Of a stretch of 64,000 nt of DNA, positions 22,155-34,111 are shown piece after piece (the first letter of the stretch is position 1; each line of letters opens with the position of its first letter). Source of the DNA: Lepus europaeus (Eukaryota; Chordata; Mammalia; Lagomorpha; Leporidae). The stretch is taken from assembly GCF_033115175.1 (NCBI RefSeq), contig NC_084838.1:46975468-47039467 (forward strand), in the 5' to 3' direction. The translations under genes and the position numbers were made by a program. The notes beneath the pieces are model-generated. The model made no database searches. It was not told the DNA's origin and saw only the letters and a program-made list of their open reading frames with translations.

Positions 22155-22612
22155 AAAATCGACCTAGTAATTCTACTTCTGGGAATTAATCCAAAGGAAA
22201 AAATACATAGATATAATTTTAGCATGTAATATACACATTTTAGTACCAGGACTACATTTCTTCTAAATTACAGAATCTTTTATGAATATGAAAAATTGAA
22301 ACCAAACAAAATATTGAACAAGAAGAGAATGGTTAAGCAATCATTAAAAATTATGTTAAGGGGAGGCTGTAACAACACGATTAATGCCTGCTGTCATAGC
22401 AGTTAGGAAAAAAAAAACAGGAACAAAATTACATATATAAAATCAACTCAGTTTTATTTTTTAAAACCTAATCAAACTGATAGAAAATAGTCTGACACGT
22501 TACAGTGGTAAGATTGTGAATAATTTTTCATCATTTTTATTTTCTATTTTCTAGCATTATAAAGTGAGCATATATTCATGTTGTAATAAAAAAGAAAAAT
22601 ATAATGATGAAG
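22155..22612 (+). mobile_element. Old L1 3' end (L1M-type), sense
   Basis: Begins with the end of ORF2 (acctagtaattctacttctg, then 'ggaattaatccaaa'). It continues with the 3' UTR order seen in old mammalian L1s ('gaatggttaagcaatcatta', 'ttttatttttctattttcta'-like low-complexity end) and an A-rich end near 22590-22612. Heavily diverged, so inserted long before the lagomorph-specific repeats. Confidence 0.65.
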
Positions 22613-25201
22613 TTAAGAGCACTTGAAAAAAAAAGTTGAAGAATACATTGAATTTTATGTGAAGAATTTGCTACTGCAAATAAAAGTAGTTCAGTAAAGC
22701 AAGGGAAAGTGTAATTTGATGGTTACACCGTTGCAAAGCCCTTAAGACCAAATTCCTCTCAGCCCATCAATTTCACATTGATTTCATCTTGACATGTAAC
22801 ATGCCCCTCAGTTCTACAAACAAAAGAAATCATGATATATCAATGGTGACTTCCAGAGGACACATATACACATGTTGATTGAAGATTAATTTCTCAGTAG
22901 GGTGGCTCATCATTGATATCCTGCCTTCTATGTGACATAGGTCACCTGACCTTAGTGATTATTACAGGAACCTGCTTTGAGCTGGCTCTGAGTTTCCAAA
23001 GAGTATATGCTGTTTTGAAGTAAATGTGTAGAACATGCTCTGGTCTTACCATAACTGTATTAAGAATTACTGCAGTCCTAGTAAGAGATTATCTGATGCT
23101 TTGAAATAACATCAAAAAATACCAGGTGTCGGAAGCTTGATGATATCTGATTCTAAATATTAGAAAACCTTCCCGCATGGCAACCTATTATCCACGGCTT
23201 GTACATACATTCTACAAAGTTCCTACTCTCCCCCCTTTTCCTTGTCACATAATTTCCCAACAAACCTTTCAGTAGCATATAACCTTTGGGAGAAATACAT
23301 TAAAGAGATTATTTAATCAAATAATCAGGGCTCCAGCTAGAGAGGCATGTAAATGGCTCAGACCTGAAGACACAATTTCAAAAAGAGTAAAGATCCATAG
23401 CAACAGAAACATGAGGACCACCATGACAATAACAGACTTAAAGCCTCCTTTTGGTCAACTCAATGAAAGCCAATTGGCCACAAAATACCCAGCCCCCACC
23501 ATAGAAGACTGTCTAGGGCATTTACAACCACTGCACTCTGACAACTATTTCACCACCCAGAAAGGTCATTTCCATTGTATGTGGAATCGCCCTTCCGCAG
23601 TCCTACAGTTTATTCAACCGAAGGTGCACAACATTGCATGAGAGTGAAGCCAGCAACCAGAGCTGAAGGATGTGGATATATGGCCATATTGTGCCATATG
23701 CATGAAAGTCAGACAGGGCCAGGCTACAGAAAATGTGGAGAGAAGAGAGATGTGTTGGAAGGCCTCTCTTCTCGTCCAATTGTAAGCCATTGAGAGACAA
23801 AGGATACATATTGAGATCAAATACATGCTTTGTTTGTGATACAAGTTGGAGTTTACAGATTTAGGTGTGTGGCAAGATGGGTTTCCTAATTCTTAACCCC
23901 AGATTAAGCAGATTAGAACTATCCTCTGAGTTGGTGCTGGACCACCACAGCCTTGCACTGCAGGTGCTTTCCAGATACCTAAAACATACGGGCTGAAGGA
24001 GTACAGCAAACATGTTCTCTGCAAGCAGATAGAGCTCAAAAAGTCTGACACAACCATGGCCAGCTTATCCTTCTAAATTCTCCAGTTAGATTCCCAAAGA
24101 AGGAGTGAATGAGCAGGTGGAAAATAGCCCAAAGATCTACACTAATGGGAGTCTTTGTACATGGGAACATGCTGAGTGAAACAAAAGTTTTCCTGACACA
24201 GCGATAGCTGGAATAGGAGTAGAGACTGGAACCCAGCTGGGTTGTCTGTGGATTCTAAGAGATAATCTTGTATCTTCCATATAAATTCATCTTTCATTTG
24301 TATTCATTTGGGTTGATTTCTATTACATAAAATCATTCAAAGACAAGTGTCTGTCTTTGGACAATAGCAATGCTAGTCCAGTAGCAGAGTGGTCCTATTC
24401 TCTCCACCCTTTGTTCTCATTTTAAGGTGAAAAGGTAAGACCCACAGCGATAATGTGTATATGGTTCTAATGTCATCTACTTTGGGTTTTAGTTAGCCTC
24501 ATCATTGAAAGATTAAAAAGAATGCTGCCTCAAAAAAACTCTCATGTAGCATTCATTACTATGTTACATCAGACAGGAGCATCTGCAGGGGAGTTGAAAA
24601 AAAAGCCCAAAGGATGAGCTCCTTATGCATTGGTACTGTGAGTACACATCAGAGTTTCAGCGGGGCCATGAAAGGGATGGTGTGCCACTCAGATCATCCA
24701 TTAAGGATGCAGCATTAACACTTGAACTTCTGTTGGCAGCTGATGCTTACATCTGAGTTCCTTCCCCAGCATTCTGCCTCCTTGAAAGAAAGCTGCTTCC
24801 CTCAAATGATACTCCCTCTTCAGGAGGAATGCAGAACATCAACAACCAATGACTCTTGATGGAGGGGTGAAGGGCACTGGCCCCTTGCCCTAATTCCAGA
24901 TGCTGTCGAAGCCTTGTCCCAGGTGCAGGGGTCCCTGTAGAGGTCTGCTTTGTGTGTATATCACTGTTTCACTTCTCCCTGCATCACCGTATAAACTTTG
25001 TCTTTTCTTAGTTCCCTACTTTCTTACAGATTTATCTCCCAAGAGTGCTTCCCAATCAATTTCCTATATGCACACCTCTGCCTCAGAATCTGTTTCCTGG
25101 GAACTGAATCTGGAACGTTGCAGGTGTTAGTAATAAATCATATCTGGAGCACTGTAGACTTACAGAATTGTCTGCACTGAGGAGGATGCATTATAGCTGT
25201 C
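22613..25201. other. No gene seen; possible old LTR trace near the end
   Basis: Mostly unrecognised unique-looking DNA. From about 25030 to 25130 the order 'gcttcccaatcaatttccta', 'cctctgcctcagaatctgtt', 'tcctgggaactgaatctg' resembles the tail of old mammalian LTRs, but upstream landmarks are not visible. Confidence 0.35.
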
Positions 25202-25326
25202 GTCCAACAGGGCAGTCACTAACCAAATGTGGCTAAGGAGCATTTGAATTGTTTGAGGAATTGAACATTTTTTATCCAATTAAATCTAACCAGCCACATC
25301 TGACTATGGATGCCATACTGGACAGG
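25202..25326 (+). mobile_element. hAT-Charlie-type DNA transposon fragment
   Basis: The left end 'gtccaacagggcagtcacta' and the right end 'ggatgccatactggacag' are imperfect inverted copies of each other, and the inside has 'aaatgtggctaaggagca' and 'cagccacatctg'. This wording is typical of a MER1-group hAT element. Short and internally deleted. Confidence 0.65.
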
Positions 25327-28300
25327 AAAAATCTAGAATGTTAAAGCAAGAACTAGTAGCATGCCATGATCATAAGAAAAAAAGTCAAGTATAGCAGAAA
25401 AAGGGTAACCAGATACCCGCTCAAAGGAGGACTAAGATCCAGGTTCTGGGGATGAACAGCACAAAGCATTATAGTAATTACTGAATATCTTTGGTAATTA
25501 ACATTGTCTCCATTTTTCAAATGAAGAGAATTGTAGTTCAGGACTTGTCCTAGGTCATACAGGCAAAAAGCAGGAAAGCTAGAATCTGAGGTTACTCTTT
25601 CTCTAACATGTTCAAGATGGGATCTGTGAGACCAAAAGCATCAGCTCAAGCTCCATGGTAAACACTGAATGTCTTCACACATCTCAAACCTCGAGCCTTT
25701 TTATCTCCTTTTCAATATGCATTGTGCATAAGTTCACAAGAGGTATATTGAAGAAGTTCAGTCATTCAGTGGGATTCTTCAGCCACCATCTGTTGAATAC
25801 TTACAATGTGGAGAGTCCCTGATGCTTCAGAAGCTGTGATGAGTGTGATTTTGAGACATGATTGTAAATGACTGGGATTGTATCATTCCTGCTAACTGTC
25901 CCCACTGCAGATCCAGGGGCATAGTCACTTCTCAAAGACCCTGGAGGCAAGTACAAAAACATCTAGGTTGCAGTTCAAATTCCCAAACCGTCTCTCACCT
26001 TGGAAAACTGGCTGTGCCTTTGCACAGAAGTAACCACTGAGAAGGGAGGAGCAGATGCTCAAGGAATGAGCTCCAAGGAACACAATTCACTTTGTGTTCT
26101 GTGAGCCTAGGGCCCCCTGACACCGCCATGGGAACCCCTGCATGAGCTGTTCTTCATGCATGATTTTCCTAGGACCCACTCTGGTTCCTAATCGACTTTT
26201 TTAAAAGAGTGGGGTAGGAAGAACCTATCTGGAACCTGTCTTAGCAATTGGCAGCACAGAAAATGGAGTCAAAACAGAAATGTCATTTAAATTTGGGATA
26301 ATACATAAAGAGAAAGTAGGAGTCAGCAGTTTTACTGCTTTACTTTTTCCAAGGAGATTTTCAGGTCCTAGGCTCATGGCTTTAAGGTCCCTCTACTGAT
26401 GTTCTTGGCCACCTATGCTAACAGAAGTCTGCATCCTCAAGGAGTTTCTGGCCAGGCAAAGTAGACATGGCAATAAATTATTGCTCTACAATGCTATCTA
26501 GTAGAAGCACAGAGGACAGACTAGTCAGGGTTTCCTGGGGGCTTCTGTTATTGTTTTCAATGAGGTGGCAGAGAATTAGACATGAGACTATTGAATAATG
26601 ACCTAGTCTACATGCATGACCCACGGTACGTTTATGAGATGTTCCCAGTAGTCAATTTCAATGCGGGCGGTCAGTCTGATTGATGAGTGTTTTGCTCAAA
26701 CCTAACCAAAGCTATCTAGCAACTAACAGAAGGGAAAACATGAGATACAGTTTTCAGGGTTTCATGCCACATCCAGGACCATGCTAAAGGCCTCTACTGT
26801 TCTTTCTTTGAGCAGATCAAGGGTCTGTGCAGAAGCTCTCAATGGCCAAATGGTGCTGCAAACTTCCTTAAAGCCATTTATTGCAAATCTAGGCAATTTT
26901 CAAATTACGCTTAGAGCTATGAGGTCCATGCTGAACTTTCTAGATCATCTTCTGCATCTCTGACCCATGATGAAAGACTTGAGTGTGGGCTCCTCAGAGC
27001 AGAGATGGTGCCACTTGTCACCACATTCTCAGTGCCTCACATGCCTGAGACCCATAAGGAGCTCTCTATGTGTTAGTCCTCTGTTCCCACAGCACATTGC
27101 ATTATATTCAACAAATATTTATGGGTACTCATTGCCCTTCATTGTCTTAAGGACTGAAAATAAAGAGAGAAATGAGACATGCCAGTTTTCTATTCTCTAT
27201 TGGATTACAAAGGAATCTTAATACATGTCTTTTGGACTGAATTGATGACTCAGGAACCCCACAGAATCAGGCTCAAAACTACAAACCGATTCTGAACATG
27301 AATCTTCAATCAGCTAAATTTTTTAAATGGTTTGAGATGTATCAAAAAAAGATATTGACCAGGCATATGGCTTAGATCTTTTAACCAGGCCTATGTACAC
27401 TGTATTAAAATATCTACGCTAATTTATTTCTTCCTAAATGCACCCTCCTGCACTGACCCCTTTCTGAGCAATGAAGTCCAGTGTGAAACCTTCTGTCTCT
27501 GGCCATAGGACACACAGAAACACACTTAGTCTACTTAGAATCTGTACTGATGTCCTTCTTCGGGGTCATGCTCTCATTGACTAGGCCTATCCGCTGTAGA
27601 ATGCCAAAATGGCTTCACTATCTTGTTGACACACCTTTACTGTACCTTCTTCAGTATAACCTAGATTGTCCTTCTAAGTTAAAAGCAAACAGCCTTGAAA
27701 TGAACAACCTAACTTCTGTTTTGCCTGTGAGTGCATCTCCAGATTAACATTATGGAGGTTATACAGGAGGTTTCCCCTACCCTTTTGTGCTTTGGTATAT
27801 AAATCATATTATTTATATTTGTTTGCCCCTGATTGTCCCAAGGAGACTGTCCTTGCCACTGGAAAATAAAGATGAGTAGTCTTACAATGACAAAACCCAG
27901 GCAATCACAAATGGTCAGGGAAACAGAAACTAGCAAAAAGATGAATGTGCTGGGAGCCAGCTTAACAAAGAGAGGTGGCGGTGAACACAGACCATTGATT
28001 GCCTCAGTCACGCTGCCAGTGCCACTGTGCGTAAATGCTCAGCAGGCTTCAGAGAGGGAGCCGGAAATAAGTTGATACCCAAGGCAAAATAGACTGTCAG
28101 GTCAATTTGAGGACCGGTAGAAGAATGGTTAGAGAGAGGTGGACGAGATTGTCACGGGCTACCCGGTATTTGCTGCCTCCCACCCAGCCCACCTAGTCAT
28201 CTGCAGGAGCATGGGTTTCCTGAGTGTGAGCCGCTGGGAAGGCCTCTCTGGCTTGCCTCTGCCCTGTGCTTCCACACGAAAGGAAGGGTTCACATGTAAA

Positions 28301-29044
28301 GCAGGTGTGCTAAATGCAGGGCTAGGTGTTACGTGTCACACACAATGGCAGTGCTCCATGCTCTCTTGCCGTCAGTTCACTTGCCAGAGAGGGGAACAGA
28401 GTTCCACACAGGCCCTGAATTGTGACTGCCAAAATTTAGCTTGTTTTGAAGTTCGAGCAACTTTGATGTTTTCTTAACACAGGCAGCCGCTTCATTAAAG
28501 CACTATGGAGTATATCAGCTATGTTTTCCCTGGGGTGAGCTGGATTTGATCCAAGCCAGGATCCTAGACGCATGCAGGCAAAAATTATACAGGCAGCGAA
28601 GTAAACCTCATTATCTTCCCAAGACACAACCTTACCTGCTCTACTTAATTGTTATGTTTGTGCAGGGAGGGAAGTCGCTTTGTCTAAGACATGTTTTCGA
28701 GAGACATGTGGAGGTCCAGAGTCTGTAGGACTTCCACATCAGAGGCTAATAGTCTAACTGGAGGTCTGAGGGAGACTGCTGGGAACAATACTTCCTTCAA
28801 TGCATGTGAAGGTGTCAGAGCCAACTCCAGGTCAATGCATAGGTCCTACAAAACAGATGCCCCTGGGAACGTCCACTTGTCATAGCAGAATTAGCATTGT
28901 TCGAGTGGAGGAGCAGCAGTCAAGGAAGGGTGGGAGAAATGCTTTGGAGTCCTTGACACACACTCCCTGAGCTTTAAGCAGTGTGGTATTTATATGAAGA
29001 GTCCCTGGAAAAACATTTGATTTTGTGCAATAATTCCCAGGTCA
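25327..29044. other. No gene seen; MIR and weak L2 traces
   Basis: Mostly unique-looking DNA. A MIR lies at 25490-25620. Weak L2-like antisense traces occur near 25775-25850 (tgttgaatacttacaatgtg) and 27095-27140 (ttcaacaaatatttatgg). No splice-flanked open frame or RNA gene seen. Confidence 0.4.
25490..25620 (+). mobile_element. MIR SINE fragment
   Basis: Order 'tgtctccatttttcaaatga', 'agttcaggacttgtcctagg', 'tcatacaggcaaaaagcagg', 'aagctagaatctgaggt' follows the MIR 3' half. Confidence 0.68.
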
Positions 29045-29180
29045 TTTGTTCATTTTCGTTCTTCCAAAAGGCCCTTATTTTCTATGTGTCAATCATTGTG
29101 CTAGGCCTAGGGATATGGTATAGTTCGGCTCCTTTTATTATAATCTAGCCAGTTAAACTTGTAATAAATAGTGATTTTTT
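29045..29180 (-). mobile_element. L2 LINE 3' fragment
   Basis: 'ttatttt ctatgtgtcaatcattgtgctaggcctagggata' follows the antisense L2 end. The match fades rightward. Confidence 0.5.
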
Positions 29181-30245
29181 TAAATTAAAGGAGTATGTGC
29201 AGTGAGCGATGCATACATACAAGTGAGAGGCCTTAGTTTCTTAGGGGCATGTAGAGGCCTTTCCAAAAAAGTGTATCATCAGGACACCCTAGGTTATGAT
29301 GTGACAACTAGCAACCCAACATCTTCAAAGTTACTTCTTGCTAATCCCAGATGTTCATTGCAGTTTAGCAAGGGCCTCTGCTAATAATGCTCACTCAAGG
29401 ACCTAGGCTGAAAGAAGAGCCAATGACTCTAATGCTAAGCCAGTGGGACAAAAAGAATGCTCTGAGAGTCTGGCCCTAGCCTTCACATTTTCCACACAAA
29501 AATGGCACGTGTCATTCTGCTCACATCTCATTGGCCAAAACTAATCTCATGACCCCACCCAAGTAGGGAGTCCAATTCTCTAAGGCACTCAGTAACTATT
29601 GGCACAGCAGGTAACAACTCCACTGGGTCATGAAGACAGGACATCTGATAGCATCATGAAGAGAACAGAGAGGTCAGAGACCAGAAGAACAGGATTCCAG
29701 ACCAAGGCGATAACGTGTGAAGGCCATCTAATTTCTTCCTGGGGTGGGCCTCCTTCTGCAGACAGTCAAGTGTCTGTCTGCCTCTAGACTAGACCATTCG
29801 TTCCCAAACCCACAGTTCCTACCACAGTACCTGTCACAAAGTAGGTGCCTAATGTATGCTTGGAAATAAGGAAAACAAGATTGCTTGCTGTCTGGGCTGG
29901 ACATGATGATCAGACCAGGAATACACTAGGCTTCCTGATAGAACCACACCCTCTTGCAGGCCAGAGCAGGTCTTGCCTGAAGCTTTCCCGATCTGCCTTC
30001 ATCCTACTCCTCTTCAGAGCAAACCCCTTCTTCCCTCTTTGTCCAGCTATAAGGTGGGCGTTGAATTGCACAGGACCTCTGCCACATTTTGGTATGAACA
30101 TATTGGTCCTTTCATCCTCCTAGATGGAGAGGGCAGAGTCCAAAGACCAGTACCTGAGTCATGGCAGGTAGGGGTTTGCTAATAAATATCTATTGAGTCA
30201 ATGAATGCATCTGAAATTAAAAGTATCAGAAAAAGAGCAGACATT
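29181..30245. other. No gene seen; two L2-like traces
   Basis: Short L2-like pieces in sense at about 29800-29870 ('gtacctgtcacaaagtaggt') and 30140-30205 ('aataaatatctattgagtca'). Otherwise unique-looking. Confidence 0.4.
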
Positions 30246-30620
30246 TGACACACTGGTTAAAATCCCACTTTGAATGCACAAATTGCATAATGGAGTTCCT
30301 GGTGGAGATCTCGCTCTGCTTCCAATTCTACCTTCCTGTTCGTGCACACCCTGGGAGACAGGAGATGGTTCAATACTTTGGTCCCTGTCACCACATGGGA
30401 GACCCAGATTGTTCCTAATAATATGGAGCCTGAGAGGCTGCAGGCAATGACTTCAGTCCTTGAATCCTTGTCACCCATGTGGGAGACCTAGATTGAATTC
30501 CTGGCTCCCGGCTTTGGCCAGGTACAGTCCCAGCTGTTGGAAGCATTTGAGGAGCAAACCAGCGATTAGGAAATCTCTCTCTTTCTCTTTGACTTTCAAA
30601 TAAATATTTATTTAAGTTTC
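30246..30620 (+). mobile_element. Old CSINE, sense, with repeated inner segment
   Basis: A diverged CSINE ending in 'ctttgactttcaaataaata'. Its 'acatgggagacccagatt' block occurs twice (about 30393-30410 and 30475-30495), the second followed by the usual 'gaattcctggctcccggctt'. It may be two overlapping partial CSINEs or an internal duplication. Confidence 0.75.
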
Positions 30621-31911
30621 AATAGAAAGATGGTTGGATAACAATGGAAATGTGGGAAAACTGTGTAAATTAAATGCTGAGGGAGAGCAAAAGCCTGAAA
30701 CAAATGCCCTGTTTCAGTGCTGTGTACGTCTCCCCAAAGAGAGATGGCTGCTACAAATATAGCCTCATTTGAATTGGGTTTTAATCACACTCTAGTACCA
30801 TGCCTGTCCATGACATTCAGGACAACATGCTACCAGCTTGCAAATACTTTCTGGTTTCCCCAGCATACAGTTTTCTTTCCTCTTCCTGCTTGGTTAGGCT
30901 GTGTTAGAGTTTTTCTGACAGAAGCTAATCCAGCAATAACCATTATAATCCAAGGTGGATAACCATTGATTCAGCCTTGCATCTGTATAATATTTGAACG
31001 TTGTCAAGTGATCTCATGTCTCTTAACCCACCATCCAGAAAGGCAACTTTTGTAATGCCCACCCACAAATAACGATTTGTTGTCATTATCAATCTGAGGA
31101 ATGAGAAAACAGTGTACTGTGTTTCACCTTGCTTTCGAGTTTGATTTTGCTGAGTAGCTGAGACACCTTTCAACCTCCTCTTTCTCCCAATTCTCTTGGC
31201 CTCAGTAACTGCCTAAAACAGCAGGGCTCCAGGCAAGTATTCAGGATCCTGACCACAAAAATCTGAGTGGATTGTCAATGTCCATGCTTTCACAGTCAAC
31301 CAGGCTATTCTAATTTTCAGGAATTGTAGGTTCTGCTAGGATACCTGCCCCTGTGGTGGCAGAAACAGTCTGGTACTGTCACTATGGTTGCTCAAGGGAT
31401 GGCTTCTGAGCTCCAATTTTCACACCACTAATGCAGTGCTTCCATCAACGAGCACAGCTGGCAGCCTTGGGATTCCATGAGAGGCTTTGGTGAGAAGCCT
31501 GGAGATCTCACCATCAAGGTGAAAGTGAAAGTTGATCACTGGGACCCAGCAGCTCACTCTGCAGGGAATCCACCACTATCTGTGTGCTTACTGGAGCTAT
31601 GCCGGAGTGTAATGGGGCTCCTGAAAAACCAGGAGATGTTTGCATTGTTGCACTTTAGTGGGACTAACAGGATGTCAGCATCAGCTTGCAATGCCTTTCC
31701 TGATGACCCATGCCTAATAGCTTCCTGTGCATGGGTCTCAAACGTCCATGACTCACTTTGCAACTGATACTTGCAAGTTTCTGGAAAGCCATTACAGAAC
31801 CCTGTACCCTAAATTTCTATTTGTGAACCTGATGGTGTTGTTAATGGTTCAGAGCATTTATTTTTCAATTGTACTCCTGGATTTGTATCTCTGTACCTCC
31901 ACTTTTGAATA
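30621..31911. other. No gene or repeat recognised
   Basis: Unique-looking DNA without a convincing exon. Open frames (such as 31477-31767) lack protein-like features. Confidence 0.4.
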
Positions 31912-32045
31912 TTGTAAGACATCAGAAAAGTTACCCTTTCAAAGCCAGTTCCCTCATCTTTAAAATAGGGATAACAATAACTACTTACAGTGAAGATTAA
32001 ACAAGGAAATGAGTGTATAGCACCATGCACAATAAATCATAGCTC
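31912..32045 (+). mobile_element. MIR SINE fragment
   Basis: Clear MIR 3' half: 'ccagttccctcatctttaaa', 'atagggataacaataactac', 'gaagattaaacaaggaaatg', 'tagcaccatgcacaataaat'. Confidence 0.82.
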
Positions 32046-32174
32046 TTTTTATTTTATTCAGGACCCAAGCTAGAATTCCATTTGATAGAGGAATAATAGG
32101 GAGAAATTACAGAGAGGTTTTTGTACAGTATCTCTTACCAAGTGTCAAACATTGCCCCAGAAGAAAGGGCAAGT

Positions 32175-32240
32175 CTTCAATAAATATTGAATGAGGACCT
32201 AGTATATACGGAGTACTAGGTGCCAGGTAGATAAGTTGTC
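32175..32240 (-). mobile_element. L2 LINE 3' fragment
   Basis: 'tcaataaatattgaatgagg' then 'acctagtatatacggagtac' and 'taggtgccagg' resemble antisense L2 3' sequence. Short. Confidence 0.42.
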
Positions 32241-33143
32241 TGTCATGGGATGTCTGTAAGTACAGGCCAGGCAGCCACTGAACAGGAGTCAGTATAGTCA
32301 TCCTCCACCCTAGAAAAGCGAATGCAGCTTAGTGGGCTATTCTGGGGAGACTTTTAATCAGATTTCAAGGCTGAATAATCAGCCTGCACCTACTTGAATC
32401 AATCCAAAGTGGGGTGGGGGCCACTTCATTCTGATAGGTGTCTATATTAATAAAGAAGGAGGAGAGAGAAAGAGGGTTAGAGAACAGCAGGAAAATTATA
32501 TAATTGCCTATTCCAAATTGCTTTAAAGTCTTACCTAAAGAAACATACATCATAATTAAGGCCTCTGGGTTCCATTTAAGAAAATGCTAGAACAGCTCAA
32601 TTGCTTTGCCCCCTGGCAACTTAAGGATTTTTTTTATCGTCGTTGCCATTATTACGTTACTGAAAAGTGTTCGTGGTCATTATTGCAGGTTCTTCAGTAT
32701 CCCAATGTGGGGTGGGGGGCGGGGAATCACCTCTGTACCTTGAGCTTCCTTCCCCTTTGTACTGACGCTTGGAAGGAGAGGTGGGTGCAGGACAGAGGGT
32801 GGGTAGGCAGGGCTGTTGTGTAAATACACAAGGCACAGTTGCGTGCTCAGCAGTGCTTCAAGCAGGGCAAGTTCATTCCATCTGACAAGTTCCCAGCGCC
32901 CTCCCTTGAGGACACAGAACCTGGGGAGTGAGCAGCTGCTTGGCTGAGGAGGTGGCAAGCAAGCTGACAGCCGAAGCAGAGCATGCGGTTGGTGGGTGAG
33001 AATGTACCCAGGGAAGCAAAACTGGCAAAGTCGGCAGTGACAGAAAAAGGCCCAACTCACATTCTGAGAAGTCAGCCCGCCCTGGTGAGCACCATGCAAT
33101 AGGCTCCCAGATGGCTCCTTTGTGTTATGCATAGCAGCCCGAG
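32241..33143. other. No supported gene; 166-codon chance frame
   Basis: Unique-looking DNA, GC-richer from about 32690 to 33090. The minus strand of 32680-33180 is open for 166 codons but shows no domain, and its right end runs into the MER5A. Not supported as a gene. Confidence 0.45.
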
Positions 33144-33300
33144 TTCTTGGTTCTCGAAGTTGCATGAGCCTATGAATCACCTGGCCATTTCGTTAAAATG
33201 CAGATCCTGCAGGTTAGGTCTGGGGTGGAGCCTGAGACCGTGCATTTCTCACAAGCTGCCAGAGGATGCCCAGAGTCTGCAGCCTACTGTTAAAGTAGCA
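33144..33300 (+). mobile_element. MER5A (hAT-Charlie DNA transposon)
   Basis: 'ttctcgaagttgcatgagcc', 'gaatcacctggccatttcgt', 'aaaatgcagatcctgcaggt', 'ggggtggagcctgagaccgt', 'gcatttctcacaagctgcca' give the MER5A order over nearly its full length. Confidence 0.85.
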
Positions 33301-33311
33301 ATGCACTAGAT

Positions 33312-33541
33312 GAGGGGCTGACAAACTTCGGCTTCTAGGCCAAATCTGGCCAGTGTCTGCTTTTGAAAATAAATTACGGTTGTTATGCCACCATGCCCAG
33401 TCAATTACATCCTGTCTACAGCTGTGTTGCACTATAACCACAAGAGTCGAGTAGCTGCAGCAGAGACTTTATAGCTTATGAAGCTTTAAAAATATTTACT
33501 ATCTGAAATTTCTCAGGGAAGTCTTCTGACCCCTGTTCTAA
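33312..33541 (-). mobile_element. hAT-type non-autonomous DNA transposon
   Basis: Ends are imperfect inverted copies: gaggggctgacaaactt at the left, cttctgacccctgttct at the right. Inside, read on the minus strand, are the 'atagtaaatatttt', 'aaagtctctgctgcagctac' and 'ggccagatttggcc' landmarks of the common mammalian hAT element of this type. No transposase remains. Confidence 0.78.
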
Positions 33542-33789
33542 AGCGGTCAAGGGTCAGAACATTTATTCCCTTGAAGCTAAGAGAAAAGGAGAAATGGTGT
33601 TATGGTGGGCTGAAATATTTTATACGATGAATTTCCATGAACAAGAGGAAAGTTCTTGCTTTGACAACAAAACAGAGATAATTTGCATAGAAACCTTCAG
33701 GAGATTCATAAGCTGTCTATAAATGAAGTGAAGGAGAAACACTCCAGAGTTTCCTGGTTCTAGAACAGGAAGCCTAGTCCCTTAGAAAT
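33542..33789. other. No gene or repeat recognised
   Basis: Short unique-looking spacer between a hAT element and a CSINE. Confidence 0.4.
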
Positions 33790-33800
33790 ATTCTGTATGG

Positions 33801-34100
33801 CAGGTCCGGCACCGTGGTGCAATAGGTTAATCCTCCATCTGTGGTGCCCGGCTGCTCCTCTTCCAATCTGGCTCTCCACTGTGGCTTGGGAAAGCAGTAG
33901 ATGGCCCAAGTCCTTGGGTTCCTGCACCCACGTGGGAGACCAGGAAAGAAGCGCCTGGATCCTGGCTTCAGATCAGCACAGCTCTGGCCACTGCGGCCAC
34001 CTGAGGAGTAACCAACGGATAGGGAAGATCTTTCTCTCTGTCTCTCCCTCTCACTGTCTGTAACTCTATCTCTAATAAATAAATAAAATCTTTAAAAAAA
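33801..34100 (+). mobile_element. CSINE, sense, with target-site duplication
   Basis: Head caggtccggcaccgtggtgc, body 'aagtccttgggttcctgcac', CT-rich region, 'taataaataaataaaatctt' and A-tail. Flanked by attctgtatgg (33790-33800) and attctgtaagg (34101-34111), one mismatch. The head lacks about 40 bp of the young-type B-box region and the second half of the tRNA-like part is shortened. Confidence 0.93.
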
Positions 34101-34111
34101 ATTCTGTAAGG

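Noticed and set aside
32680-33180. 166-codon open frame on the minus strand
   Set aside because: It runs into a MER5A copy at one end and has no recognisable protein feature; the GC-richer local composition explains the lack of stops.
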